A stretch of DNA of 64,000 nucleotides. Origin: Chryseolinea serpens (GTDB lineage: Bacteria > Bacteroidota > Bacteroidia > Cytophagales > Cyclobacteriaceae). Every line of letters begins with the position of its first letter. Position 1 is the first letter of the stretch. Below the pieces are notes generated by a model. That model was given only the letters and a program-made list of their open reading frames with translations, was not told the DNA's origin and did no database searches. Of the stretch, positions 28,701-37,128 are shown in pieces. Made by a program: the position numbers and the translations under genes. The DNA is taken from the NCBI RefSeq assembly GCF_900129725.1, contig NZ_FQWQ01000002.1, positions 186,001 through 250,000 of the forward strand. The letters are read 5' to 3'.

Positions 28701-29888
28701 CAGCCCACCGCCGTTGGTGCCGATCCAGAGATTTCCTTTATCATCTTCTACGAACCGGTTCACATCGCCGTAGGGCAACCCTTTGGTATCCGCCGGTATG
28801 TGTTTGTACAACGGGAAGCGGATGATGTTCTCGTGATAGTAGCTCACGCCTTTCTTATAGGTTCCCACCCACAGAATGCCTTCGCTGTCCTTGTAAAGCA
28901 CGTTGACGGTGTTCTGCCCCACGCTGCGTTCGTCTTCGTCGCGATGCTCGACGTATTGGATGGAGAAGTTCTTTTTGTCAATCATGTTGATCCCGCCATG
29001 GTCGGTGGCCACCCAGATCAATCCATCGTTGCCCACTTCAAGATCGCGAACCAGGTTGGTGGTGAGTCTCGCCCCCTTTCCATCGGACGTGAAATTTTGT
29101 AGGGTCTGCGTCCGCGTGTCCATAAAATAAACGCCTTGCGCGTCGTTCTCGGCGCAGATCCAGAGGTCGTCGTCCTTGTCCAGGATCATGCGATAGCTGT
29201 AGTGTTCGCCGTGATTTCGATTGTACAGCGTCGGTATTCTTTCGGTGATCTTCCAGGTATCTTTTGCGGGCGATAACTTCTCCAGCAAACCGCTGGTATG
29301 CAAGAGCCATACATTTCCTTTTGCGTCTTGCGCCATAGAGCGCACGGTGTCTGAAGCAATCGTGGTGTCGTCTCCCCGCTTGTGGCGAAACCAGGTCGTC
29401 TTCTTTGATGACGCGTTGTAATATCCCACGCCGTTTTGCAGGTGGAGAAACCAGAAGTCTCCGGCGGCATCTTTGACAACATCCCACAATCGTCCCGCAG
29501 GAATGTTATAGGTCTTATAAAAATTCGCGGTGTTGCGTTGAAATCTTTCCAACGCCGGATCATAGATGTTGAACGTGTCGGCGGTGAGAACGCCCATGCG
29601 GCCATCGGGTGTCTCGAAGATCCGTTGGATGGAATTGCTGCCGAGGGAGGTGGTGTCGCGTGAGTTTTGCAGGAATACTTTCAGCGTGTAGCCATCAAAG
29701 CGATTGAGACCGCTGGCAGTGCCGATCCAGAGAAAACCCTTCCGGTCCTTGTAGAAGCTCAGCACTTCGTTGTGCGACAGGCCGGCGTTTACATCCAGGT
29801 GCATGAATTTATACGTGCCGGGCTGGGCAACCGCCATGCCGGCGGCTGCTATCCAAATTGCCAGACTTAGTATGATCCTGCTCTTCAT
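25740..29888 (-). CDS. Hybrid two-component system protein (sensor kinase, receiver, AraC regulator)
   Basis: The 1382-residue one-protein signalling system has a Sec signal (cleavage after Met-Ala-Val-Ala-Gln, about 22), a beta-propeller sensor of about 700 residues, a Y_Y_Y domain (about 730-790), one membrane helix, HisKA with His874 in NVSHEFRTPL, HATPase, a receiver with Asp1178 in IVSDVMMPEMNG, and a C-terminal AraC helix-turn-helix (about 1280-1378). ATG 29888 is chosen because the signal starts there; upstream in-frame codons lead only to a TTG. Hybrid two-component systems of this type bind oligosaccharides in the periplasm and activate the adjacent PUL (known). It lies directly upstream of the GH31-susCD operon on the same strand, so it is the likely regulator. 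Confidence 0.95.
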   Translation of the reverse strand: MKSRIILSLAIWIAAAGMAVAQPGTYKFMHLDVNAGLSHNEVLSFYKDRKGFLWIGTASGLNRFDGYTLKVFLQNSRDTTSLGSNSIQRIFETPDGRMGVLTADTFNIYDPALERFQRNTANFYKTYNIPAGRLWDVVKDAAGDFWFLHLQNGVGYYNASSKKTTWFRHKRGDDTTIASDTVRSMAQDAKGNVWLLHTSGLLEKLSPAKDTWKITERIPTLYNRNHGEHYSYRMILDKDDDLWICAENDAQGVYFMDTRTQTLQNFTSDGKGARLTTNLVRDLEVGNDGLIWVATDHGGINMIDKKNFSIQYVEHRDEDERSVGQNTVNVLYKDSEGILWVGTYKKGVSYYHENIIRFPLYKHIPADTKGLPYGDVNRFVEDDKGNLWIGTNGGGLIYFNRTNGTFTRYRNIPGDKNSLSSDVVVSLCIDHEKKLWVGTYYGGLNCFDGKKFVRYNHDPADPSSLATMSVWEVFEDSRHRLWIGTLSGGLDLFDPRTKTFSHYKSGDMNSIRSDYIAAIMEDKQGNLWLGTSAGIDVLRRDRGRFMHYGSENNNPSSLSNDGVLDIREDAKGRIWIGTFGGLNLFNKKTGTFHALTKEDGLPHNTVLTILESSQGDLWVSTPNGLSQVKITEDARGELSFQFKNYGEPEGLQGKQFNENAAFKTSRGELIFGGANGFNIFRPEQLGLNKNIPPVVFTDFQLFNKSLKAEDLVDGKVLLPQAITEISSLVLPPGKNVFSIEFAALNFFHPENNAYKYRLEGFDEDWLTADSKSRRVTFTNLDPGTYTFRVKAANNDGAWNEAGASLGITVLPPFWKTRTALVLYMLLVIGALLLTRKIIQQREQTKFAIQQERQEAMRMHELDMMKIKFFTNVSHEFRTPLTLILTPLERMLKQAKEPDQQSQFQLIQRNAKRLLNLVNQLLDFRKLEVQEIKFNPSEGDIIAFIRETVYSFSDLSEKKDIRLDFTSTINTMETIFDQDKLEKILFNLLSNAFKFTPEHGSVSVEVELQNNDPEKWLRIRVRDTGIGIAADKLESIFERFFQTELPRSMVNQGSGIGLSITREFVKIHGGTIAVESEVGKGSCFSVLLPLQEVTHPVETDQVPVAEPENVQAVQYKGTRAEPAKVLSHKPVLLLVEDNEDFRFYLKDNLKQEYQLLEARDGKEAWKKVQEELPDLIVSDVMMPEMNGIELCRRVKTDQRVSHIPVILLTARAAEEQKLEGFQTGADDYITKPFNFEILASRIQNLIQQREKFHRAFSRQVDVKASELHITPLDEKFIQNAIKCVEDNVSKPEFSVEDLSRELGISRAHFYKKIVALTGKSPLEFIRTIRLQQAAQLLEKSQLTVAEVAYQVGFNNPKYFARYFKEAYHVLPSAYAAGKRNGMA

Positions 29889-30033
29889 GGTCGTCGAATC
29901 TACCTCAAGATGCAATTTACGGAGGATCAAATGCAAAAACTAAGGACGGGGCGGCTTTCCATGTGGGGTTGGGTGGGAATAGTTTCTCTTTTTGTGGGGG
30001 TCTTTTTTTTGGGGGATGGGCACACCGAGTGGA

Positions 30034-30056
30034 GTTGTTGGTGGGACACCAACAAC
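30034..30056. repeat. Hairpin repeat with GTTGTTGGTG arms
   Basis: GTTGTTGGTG (30034-30043) is perfectly complementary to CACCAACAAC (30047-30056) with a 3-base loop. A T8 run lies just upstream at 30003-30010. Related hairpins occur at 30119-30144 (degenerate) and 30224-30248. The three lie in the 365-bp gap 29889-30253, which has no credible ORF. Confidence 0.65.
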
Positions 30057-30118
30057 CGTTGTGGGGTATGGTTTGATGTGGGTGGATGATTGTTGAGGTA
30101 GATATCAAATCCGATTTT

Positions 30119-30144
30119 GTTCGGTGGTGAAGAATGCCAACGAA
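30119..30144. repeat. Degenerate copy of the TTGGTG hairpin repeat
   Basis: The core GTGGTGAAGAATGCCAAC differs in only three positions from TTGGTGAAGAACACCAAC of the hairpin at 30224-30248, keeps the same loop GAAGAA and is flanked by partly complementary TTCG and CGAA arms. It appears to be a decayed member of the same repeat family. Confidence 0.45.
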
Positions 30145-30223
30145 GGTGGGGCGGGCTTGGGGTGGGGATAGTGTCGAAGGGGTGGCGAAAGCTGGTTGGT
30201 GATTTTATGTGGCTCCCCTAAAA

Positions 30224-30248
30224 CTTGTTGGTGAAGAACACCAACAAG
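30224..30248 (-). terminator. Hairpin with perfect 10-bp stem, probable terminator of the kinase gene
   Basis: CTTGTTGGTG (30224-30233) pairs perfectly with CACCAACAAG (30239-30248) around a 5-base loop. On the minus strand it begins 5 bp after the stop codon of the sensor kinase gene ending at 30254 and is followed by a short T run (TTTT). It is also the best copy of the local hairpin repeat, so it may be a mobile repeat used as a terminator. Confidence 0.5.
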
Positions 30249-30253
30249 GGCGG

Positions 30254-33200
30254 TTAGACGCCGGATGGGAAGATCAGTTCGAAGCGGGTCCATTTGCCTT
30301 TTTCGGAGTCGACAAAGATCTCGCCGCTGAGGCGGTCGACGGTTTCTTTCACGATGTAGAGGCCGAGGCCGGAGCCCTGGGAGCGTTCGGTGGCGCGGTA
30401 GAACATTTCGAATACGCGGCTAAGATATTTTTTGTCGATGCCGATACCGTTGTCGGATACGTAGAGTTTCCAGCTGGTGTTCCCGTTTTCGAACTGGAGC
30501 TTCACCTCCTTTTGTGTCTTGGTGGGGTCGGCATATTTTATGGCATTGCTCACCAGGTTGGTGATGATGATCTTCAAGCGTTGCGCGTCGGTCATCACCG
30601 TCGCTGCGGGATCGATGACGATGACAAAGTCGATCGTGTCGAATTCCTTCATGTAGCGCAGGTCGTTGACGATCTCTTCCACCACCTCGCGGAGGTTGAG
30701 GGGTTCGGTGATCAGCTCCGCTTTGGAATTGCGGGAGAACTGGATCATGCTCTTGATCACATCGTCCAGCTTCTTGATGCTGGCTTCCATGTAGTCGAGG
30801 TAGCGCGTGTGTTCTTCGTTGCCGGGGTTTACCTGGCGGGAGAGGTTGATCAGCCCCATCACCGATTTGAGCGGGGCGATCAAGTCGTGGGAGGCACTGT
30901 ACACAAAAGCGTCGAGTTCGTAGATGGTCTTGTTCAGTTGGCGGATGGTGTTGTCCAGCGATTGCGTGCGTTCCTGTACGAGCCGCTCGAGTCCCCGGTT
31001 CAGTTCGGCCATTTGGCGCTGGGTTTCCGTCAGGATCTCGTTTTGTGCGGTAATCTCTTCGCGTTGGGAAGCCATCTCTTCGTGGCGCTGGGTCAGCTCT
31101 TCATTCTGGGCGGCGAGCTCGTCGTTCTGATCTTTGATTTCCCTGCTTTGCTCCTTCACCAGCGACTCCAGTCTCCCCTTCTGACGGATCAGGGCATTGG
31201 TCCTCAGCCGGAAAAAAATCACGGTCACCAAGGCGAGGAACAACGCCAGCGTGACCCTTGCCGTCGTGGTCTTGTACCACGGGGGCAGGATCACGATCTC
31301 GATAACTTTCTCCGGCCCCCAGGTCTGTTCATTAAAGGATGCGCGCAGCACAAACCGGAACGTGCCGGGCTGCAGGCTGGTGAAGGAAACCGTGTGATCC
31401 TTGCCGGCCTTTTGCCAGGTGGCCAGCAAATTCTCCAACTTGTATTCATATTTGATCTGCGATGGCGAAACAAAATGAAGGGCCGAAAAGCGGAAGCTGA
31501 TCGACCGGGAGTCATTATACGGAAGGGTGATCTTGTCCAGCGCAGTAATGCTCTTGGGCAGCAGGGGATCGCCGGGTTTGATGGACTTGTTGAAGACCCG
31601 GAAATCGGTCAACGCGATGTTGAGATCATAGAAGTCCGGGGTCAACGTAATGGGAGTGAAAATATTGAAACCCTTTGTTCCGCCAAACATCAGGTCACCG
31701 TTCCGAAGACGGTAGGAAGCATTTCGCTTGAACGTATTTCCCTGCACACCATAGTTCTCATCGAACTTGAGAAAGATCCCCTTCCGGGTGTCGTAGTGGC
31801 TCAGGCCGGCGTTGGTGGACATCCACATGTCGTCCCCTGCACCGGGCTGGATGGCCAGAACGAAATTGTTGGGCAGGTTCTCGTGTTCGCTGATGATGGA
31901 AAATTTTTGTGTGGTGCCATCGAACATGCAAAGCCCATCGCCGTAGGTGCCGATCCAAAGGCGGTGATGTTGATCCTCACAGAGCGAGATGACACGGACA
32001 TCTTTTATTTCCTGGTCGCCATCGGTGATGACCGGGAACCGCGCCACCTGGTCGGTTTTGTAATTATACCGCATCAGTTCACCAAAGATGCCGACCCAGA
32101 TCGTTCCATCGGCCATCACTTGAATCGCGCGAACCGTCCGGTTGATCTCAAACAACGGCGCCATATTGTCCCCGGTCTTTTGGTGGTAGTTCAAAAATTT
32201 TCGTGTTGCCGGATCAAACCGGTTCAGGCCGTTGTCGGTGCCCACCCACACATAGCCCAAGGAGTCCTCCGCGATGGTCCAGGCCGAATTCTCGGACAAG
32301 CTTTCCGTATCCTCAGGATCGTTGCGATAGCGTGTGATACGTCTGTTCTTATCGATATAGATCAACCCCTGTCGATAAAGCCCAACCCAAACCCCGCCAT
32401 AACGGTCGGGACAAAGTGCGAGAATGACTTCGGTATATCCCGTAGAAAACAAGCGGCCAAACGGATGGACCTGGCCATGCTCCAGGTAGCTCAGTCCATC
32501 GGCTGTGCCGATCCATATCCTTCCCGTTTTTTCTTCCGCGAAGGCCGTGATGGAGGGGTGCTTTGGCAGCGTACCATTTCCGGTGGTCTGTTCGAATAAC
32601 CTGAAACGGAGGGGCAGCGCGGCGTAATAATTCACGCCGCCGTCGTAGGTGCCGATCCAGGCACCGCCCACCGGCGGAATGTACACGGCGCGCAGTGTGT
32701 TGTCGTTAAGGCTGTGGCTGTCGGTTTCGGAGCGTGTAAAATTTCTGAACGCCCCCGTGCGCGGCGAGTACACCACCAGTCCGGCGCCGTCGGTGCCCAC
32801 CCACACCTGGCCATCCTTGTCCACGGCCAGCGCCCAAATGCCCCGGTTTCGCGTACCCAGGTTGAATGTGGTGGACTGTACGGAAGTTTCGTCATAGCCA
32901 AAGCGTTGCAAGCCTTCGTCTCTCGTACCCAACCACAGGCAGTCCTTGTCCGCGTAGAGTGTTCTGATCTCTTGGTCAACCGCAGGTGTCGTAGTGGCGT
33001 CGTAGGTGGTCACGGCATCGTGCGCAATGTCATAGATTTTGAGTCCATGACCCAGCGTTCCTACATACGCTTTGTCGCCGTGCACTTTGATCGACCATGC
33101 CATAATTTCTTTTAAGCCCGGGTGGTTCACCGTGTGCAAGGTGCTGGTGTTGATATCGTAGTAACTGATCCCACCAAAACCGTAAGCGATCCAGATCCGG

Positions 33201-33667
33201 TTCCGGGCATAGTCGACGTCGAGACTGGCATAGGTGCCCGGATCGATGTTTAAGGGGACAAGACCAAATTGCTCCGTGGCGTGATTGTAGTAGTTCAAAC
33301 CACCCGATGTGCCGATCCATAAATTGCCGGTCACTGTGTCTTCGACCAGGGTGTAAACAACGCTATGGCTGATCGATGTGCTGTCCAGGGGATCGTGGCG
33401 GAAGATCCTGAATTCGTTGCCGTCATAACGATTGAGCCCGTCTTCGGTAGCAATCCACACAAAACCCAGTTTATCGCTCACAATGGCGTTCACCGTTGTC
33501 TGCGACAATCCTTCCTCCACCGAAAGGTGTTTAAAGAGGAGTTGATCGGGCAATGAGAGGGTGGCCGTGTCGTTCTGGGCGTACACCGCGGTGTTGGAAC
33601 CATACAGGAGACAACCCAACGCGATCAGGCCACTCCACACTATAGACTTGTACGGGAAGACACCCAT
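30254..33667 (-). CDS. Membrane sensor histidine kinase with Reg_prop propeller and long coiled coil
   Basis: The 1137-residue protein has an N-terminal signal (cleavage near Val-Tyr-Ala-Gln), a beta-propeller ectodomain (about 40-690), a Y_Y_Y domain (about 715-785), a membrane helix (about 795-815), a Gln/Glu-rich coiled coil of some 90 residues, HisKA with His927 in SASHDLIAPL, and a HATPase with GSGLGLYIVKE. Unlike the neighbouring hybrid regulator it has no receiver or DNA-binding domain, and no response regulator gene is adjacent, so its partner is encoded elsewhere. The coiled coil between membrane and kinase is typical of signal transmission helices but unusually long. Ligand unknown; it could cooperate with the PUL regulator next door (inference). 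Confidence 0.92.
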   Translation of the reverse strand: MGVFPYKSIVWSGLIALGCLLYGSNTAVYAQNDTATLSLPDQLLFKHLSVEEGLSQTTVNAIVSDKLGFVWIATEDGLNRYDGNEFRIFRHDPLDSTSISHSVVYTLVEDTVTGNLWIGTSGGLNYYNHATEQFGLVPLNIDPGTYASLDVDYARNRIWIAYGFGGISYYDINTSTLHTVNHPGLKEIMAWSIKVHGDKAYVGTLGHGLKIYDIAHDAVTTYDATTTPAVDQEIRTLYADKDCLWLGTRDEGLQRFGYDETSVQSTTFNLGTRNRGIWALAVDKDGQVWVGTDGAGLVVYSPRTGAFRNFTRSETDSHSLNDNTLRAVYIPPVGGAWIGTYDGGVNYYAALPLRFRLFEQTTGNGTLPKHPSITAFAEEKTGRIWIGTADGLSYLEHGQVHPFGRLFSTGYTEVILALCPDRYGGVWVGLYRQGLIYIDKNRRITRYRNDPEDTESLSENSAWTIAEDSLGYVWVGTDNGLNRFDPATRKFLNYHQKTGDNMAPLFEINRTVRAIQVMADGTIWVGIFGELMRYNYKTDQVARFPVITDGDQEIKDVRVISLCEDQHHRLWIGTYGDGLCMFDGTTQKFSIISEHENLPNNFVLAIQPGAGDDMWMSTNAGLSHYDTRKGIFLKFDENYGVQGNTFKRNASYRLRNGDLMFGGTKGFNIFTPITLTPDFYDLNIALTDFRVFNKSIKPGDPLLPKSITALDKITLPYNDSRSISFRFSALHFVSPSQIKYEYKLENLLATWQKAGKDHTVSFTSLQPGTFRFVLRASFNEQTWGPEKVIEIVILPPWYKTTTARVTLALFLALVTVIFFRLRTNALIRQKGRLESLVKEQSREIKDQNDELAAQNEELTQRHEEMASQREEITAQNEILTETQRQMAELNRGLERLVQERTQSLDNTIRQLNKTIYELDAFVYSASHDLIAPLKSVMGLINLSRQVNPGNEEHTRYLDYMEASIKKLDDVIKSMIQFSRNSKAELITEPLNLREVVEEIVNDLRYMKEFDTIDFVIVIDPAATVMTDAQRLKIIITNLVSNAIKYADPTKTQKEVKLQFENGNTSWKLYVSDNGIGIDKKYLSRVFEMFYRATERSQGSGLGLYIVKETVDRLSGEIFVDSEKGKWTRFELIFPSGV

Positions 33668-33913
33668 GCAGAAAGGTTAGGCCGTAAAAATGTTTCCCTG
33701 CGACCCGACTATTCTAAGATAACAAGAAAAAAGAAAATAAGATATATTGAACTTCCGACGGACAGCCCACGATCCCTGCCGCCACTCGTCACGGCGATGA
33801 CTTCCCCGCTGAAATGCGGGCGCATCCGGCCATCCGTCTGTAAAAACGACCAGCCTAAACCGGCTAGGAATCGTATCTTTAAATATCCCGTCGAACCTTA
33901 ACTCCATACCCTC

Positions 33914-35401
33914 ATGAAAAACATCACCTTGCCCCTTCTCCTCTTTCTCGTATTTGCCGGATGTACCACGCCTGAACACAAAACGGAAGAGGCGACGCCG
34001 GAGTCGCTCGGAATTTCGTCACAGGCCATTTTGAATTTCATTGAAGCCGCCGAAAAAGAACGAAAAGATGAGTTGCATAGCTTCGTGCTTCTGCGCCACG
34101 GACAAATCGCCGCACAAGGCTGGTGGAATCCCTTCAACCCCGACAGTCCGCACATGCTTTTCTCGCTGAGCAAGAGCTTCACCTCTACCGCCATCGGCAT
34201 GGCCCAGGCCGAAGGTTTGCTGAATATCAATGACAAGGTAACTTCATTTTTCCCCGACGAAACACCCAAGGATCCCTCGAAGAATCTGCAGGCCATGCGC
34301 ATCCGCGACCTGTTGACGATGAACACCGGACACAACGATGATGCTACCGGCCGGATGCAGCAAGACAGTGCCAACTGGGTAAGGGGATTTCTATCGCTGC
34401 CCGTCGAACACAAGCCCGGCACCCACTTTGTTTACAACAGCGCGGCAACGTATATGCTTTCCGCCATCATCCAAAAGACCAGCAACAAAACACTCCTCGA
34501 ATACCTCACCCCCAGACTCTTCGAACCCCTGGGCATCGAGCACGCGACGTGGGACAGCTCTCCCTCGGGAATCAATATCGGGGGTTGGGGCTTAAAGGTC
34601 CGCACAAAAGACATCGCTCAATTGGGACAACTCTATCTCCAAAAAGGAATGTGGAATGGAAAGCAACTGATCCCCGCGGAATGGGTAGAGGAAGCCACAA
34701 AAAAACAAACATCCAACGGCAGCAATCCCGATAGCGACTGGGAACAAGGCTATGGCTACCAGTTCTGGCGGTGTCGTCACGATCTCTTTCGCGGCGATGG
34801 CGCTTTCGGACAGTATTGCATCGTGTTTCCCAAGCAGGATGCCGTGTTGGCCATCACTTCCGGCACAGCCGACATGGGTGCCATCATGAACCTGGTGTGG
34901 GACCACCTGTTGCCCGCACTGAGTGACAAGCCCGTAGCGGAAAACAAGGACGCTTATGCCGCCCTGCAAACAAAACTAAAGAGCCTGAATCTATCCACCA
35001 TCAAAGGAGAGTCTACTTCTCCAAAGATGGAGACCGTTTCCAACGAGCCCTACACGCTTCAACCCAATCAAGATGGCATTGCCAGCATGGCGTTCCAACT
35101 GAAGACCGGTGACCCTACGCTGACGTTTACGACAAAAGGAAAAACCTTCAACATCCCCTTTGGAAATGGTGCGCTGAAAAATGGTCTGTACTATGCCCCT
35201 CCCGGTGGAGACACCCCCGCGGCATCCAGCGGCGCCTGGATCTCTCCCGATACACTGCGGGTGCGTACCTATTTTTATGAAACACCCTTCTACTTTACGA
35301 ATGATATTGTGTTTGATAAAAAAGACGTCACGGTCATCCGCACCAGCAACGTAAACCTCGGTCCGTCTACCAAAGTAGAATTGAAGGGAACACAGAAATA
35401 G
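33914..35401 (+). CDS. Beta-lactamase/serine hydrolase family lipoprotein
   Basis: The 495-residue protein has a lipoprotein signal (Leu-Val-Phe-Ala-Gly-Cys, about residue 17) and a class C beta-lactamase-like domain (about 30-345). The SxxK motif is in MLFSLSKSFTS, the second motif is the Tyr of FVYNSAATYML, and GGWGLKVRTKDIAQLGQLYL is a family-typical core segment. The C-terminal 130 residues form a separate beta-rich domain. Such proteins are usually esterases, D-amino-acid peptidases or of unknown activity rather than antibiotic-resistance enzymes. The gene stands alone: it diverges from the kinase gene at 33667 over 246 bp and converges with the next gene. Physiological substrate unknown. 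Confidence 0.88.
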   Translation: MKNITLPLLLFLVFAGCTTPEHKTEEATPESLGISSQAILNFIEAAEKERKDELHSFVLLRHGQIAAQGWWNPFNPDSPHMLFSLSKSFTSTAIGMAQAEGLLNINDKVTSFFPDETPKDPSKNLQAMRIRDLLTMNTGHNDDATGRMQQDSANWVRGFLSLPVEHKPGTHFVYNSAATYMLSAIIQKTSNKTLLEYLTPRLFEPLGIEHATWDSSPSGINIGGWGLKVRTKDIAQLGQLYLQKGMWNGKQLIPAEWVEEATKKQTSNGSNPDSDWEQGYGYQFWRCRHDLFRGDGAFGQYCIVFPKQDAVLAITSGTADMGAIMNLVWDHLLPALSDKPVAENKDAYAALQTKLKSLNLSTIKGESTSPKMETVSNEPYTLQPNQDGIASMAFQLKTGDPTLTFTTKGKTFNIPFGNGALKNGLYYAPPGGDTPAASSGAWISPDTLRVRTYFYETPFYFTNDIVFDKKDVTVIRTSNVNLGPSTKVELKGTQK

Positions 35402-35452
35402 TACATACCGGACAAGGGGTGTGATGCGCTCTGAATGCGGGTTGCGAAAGCA

Positions 35453-36850
35453 TTATTTCACGACCAGGCTATCGGCGGCTTCGGGCACTTTGAGATAGGT
35501 CCTTGATTTTCTTTTTTCCATGCCGGCCCGTTGGGCGTCGCCGAATGTTGTGGCGTCGCCCGTGAACACGATGCGCCAGATCTTGCCTTTTTTTGAATCC
35601 GACACATACAAAGAACCGTCGGGCCCCTCGGCCAGGCCTACGGGACGGTAGCGGGCGTCGATCATATTTTTAACCGTATCCACCCCGGCAAAGCCATCGG
35701 CGAACACTTCCCATTTATCGGTTGGCTTTCCATTTTCAAAGGGAACAAATCCCACCGCATAGCCCGCCTGGGGATAAGGCGCGCGATTGATCGATCCATG
35801 GAAGGCGATGAAGGCACCTTTTTTATAGCGGGCGGGGAACTGATCGCCTTTGTAGAACAGCAAGTCGTTTGGAGCAAAATGGGCGGGCAGCCCCATGATC
35901 GGATCGGCATAGCCGGTGGCTTCCTTCACACCGTCGCCTCCATATTCCGGTGCTTTCATCCGCTTGTGTTTGAAGTGATCGTAGTAGCTGTAGGGCCACC
36001 CGTAGTTTTCACCTTCCTGGATTTTCATGAACTCTTCCGCGGGCAAGACAGCATTCTGCCAGGCGCTGAAGTATTGGGGGGCATGCCCGTGCAAATAATC
36101 CCGACCGTGTTGCACGGCATACAAGCTGTTATCCTCCTCGTTCCAGGAGATCGCCACCACACTTCTCAACCCCGTGGCAAATCGCAGACCCGAAGCTTGA
36201 TCCTGTTCCAACTTATCTTCATCAAATTTCCAGATGCCTCCCATGTCGATGAGTTGTCGGCATGGGTATTGGCCTTTCACGTTGGCCACGGCTGGGCTCA
36301 CCACGGTGTTCCAGTCTTCACAATTGTTTGTCGGGGCGCTGAGCGTGATGTACATGCCGCCTTTGTTGTCGAACGCCAGCGATTTAGCGTTGTGCCATTT
36401 GATGGGATAGTGGTCGATGAAGAGCACTTCGGGTTTGCCTTCGGGGAGCAGTTGGTTGGGAATCAGTTTTTGGCGATACACCATGCGCTCCGAACTATAA
36501 TACAGATAGCCTTTGTGGATGCGCATTTCGGTTGCAAAACTTCCATCGTTGGGGTAGTCGCCAAAGCGTTGAAAAATGTCTGCGCGACCGTCGGCGTTCG
36601 TATCCTGTAGGGCGATGTTGCCAAGCTCGCCTGTGCTGATGCTCAGCTTTACATAAATATCGCCGTTGTCCCGAATGGCCAGATGCCTGGAAGGTCCCAC
36701 GCTGTCGGCTACTACCAATGCTCCGAATCCTTCGGGCAAAAACAGACCACCATTGTCGGCGTCTGTTTTGGGAATGACAAATGTCTTTTTATTCTGACAG
36801 CCTGTTGAGCATGCTAACACGGCAAGGATGAGGACGTATCGGATCCGCAT
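35453..36850 (-). CDS. Sorbosone/glucose dehydrogenase-like beta-propeller lipoprotein
   Basis: The 465-residue protein starts with a lipobox (Ala-Cys-Ser-Thr-Gly-Cys, about 18) followed by a six-bladed propeller of the PQQ-dependent sugar dehydrogenase (GSDH/sorbosone dehydrogenase) type. Family marks are LPEGFGALVVAD, SLAFDNKGGMYITLSAP, GLRSVVAISWNEEDNSLYAVQHGRD, FMKIQEGENYGWPYSYYD and the C-terminal RPVGLAEGPDGSLYVSDSKKGKIWRI. It probably faces the periplasm or cell surface. Whether it binds PQQ cannot be decided from sequence, and no PQQ synthesis gene is in the window. It diverges from the iron-sulfur repair gene across a 278-bp region. Confidence 0.85.
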   Translation of the reverse strand: MRIRYVLILAVLACSTGCQNKKTFVIPKTDADNGGLFLPEGFGALVVADSVGPSRHLAIRDNGDIYVKLSISTGELGNIALQDTNADGRADIFQRFGDYPNDGSFATEMRIHKGYLYYSSERMVYRQKLIPNQLLPEGKPEVLFIDHYPIKWHNAKSLAFDNKGGMYITLSAPTNNCEDWNTVVSPAVANVKGQYPCRQLIDMGGIWKFDEDKLEQDQASGLRFATGLRSVVAISWNEEDNSLYAVQHGRDYLHGHAPQYFSAWQNAVLPAEEFMKIQEGENYGWPYSYYDHFKHKRMKAPEYGGDGVKEATGYADPIMGLPAHFAPNDLLFYKGDQFPARYKKGAFIAFHGSINRAPYPQAGYAVGFVPFENGKPTDKWEVFADGFAGVDTVKNMIDARYRPVGLAEGPDGSLYVSDSKKGKIWRIVFTGDATTFGDAQRAGMEKRKSRTYLKVPEAADSLVVK

Positions 36851-37063
36851 GAGTTTCTATTTTTTGAATCTAGGCATCTTTCATTCGCAATACAACGAAC
36901 AGCAAGATAGGTTGAAATTCGAATCGCCTCGGATCCTTGAAGAAAAAACTTCAAAGCAGGGGAACGGGGCAAGTCGTATGGATAAGCCTGTACTACGGTC
37001 GACCGAAACCTGCGTTTAGGCCTAGCCCTTACGAGTCCGTTCCTGTCCGAATATGTGATCCTA

Positions 37064-37075
37064 TGACCCAGGTCA
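37064..37075. promoter_or_regulatory. Fnr-type box upstream of the RIC gene
   Basis: TGAC-CCAG-GTCA is the centre of a longer perfect inverted repeat, TATGACC-CA-GGTCATA at 37062-37077. It lies 53 bp before the ATG of the iron-sulfur repair gene. A -7-like GAAATTTG at 37100-37107 would put the box centre near -42, the class II activator position. It matches the TGAY-N4-RTCA pattern seen upstream of other genes of this island. Confidence 0.6.
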
Positions 37076-37128
37076 TAAACACCGTCGTCAGGTATCCCTG
37101 AAATTTGAATAAACAAAATAAAAAGCAT

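Noticed and set aside
30209-32599. A 796-codon open frame on the plus strand
   Set aside because: Antisense to the sensor kinase gene, which has full domain support; the antisense product has no recognisable domain.
33914-35401. Antibiotic-resistance beta-lactamase
   Set aside because: The serine-hydrolase motifs are of the broad class C-like lipoprotein group with an added C-terminal domain; nothing shows activity on antibiotics.
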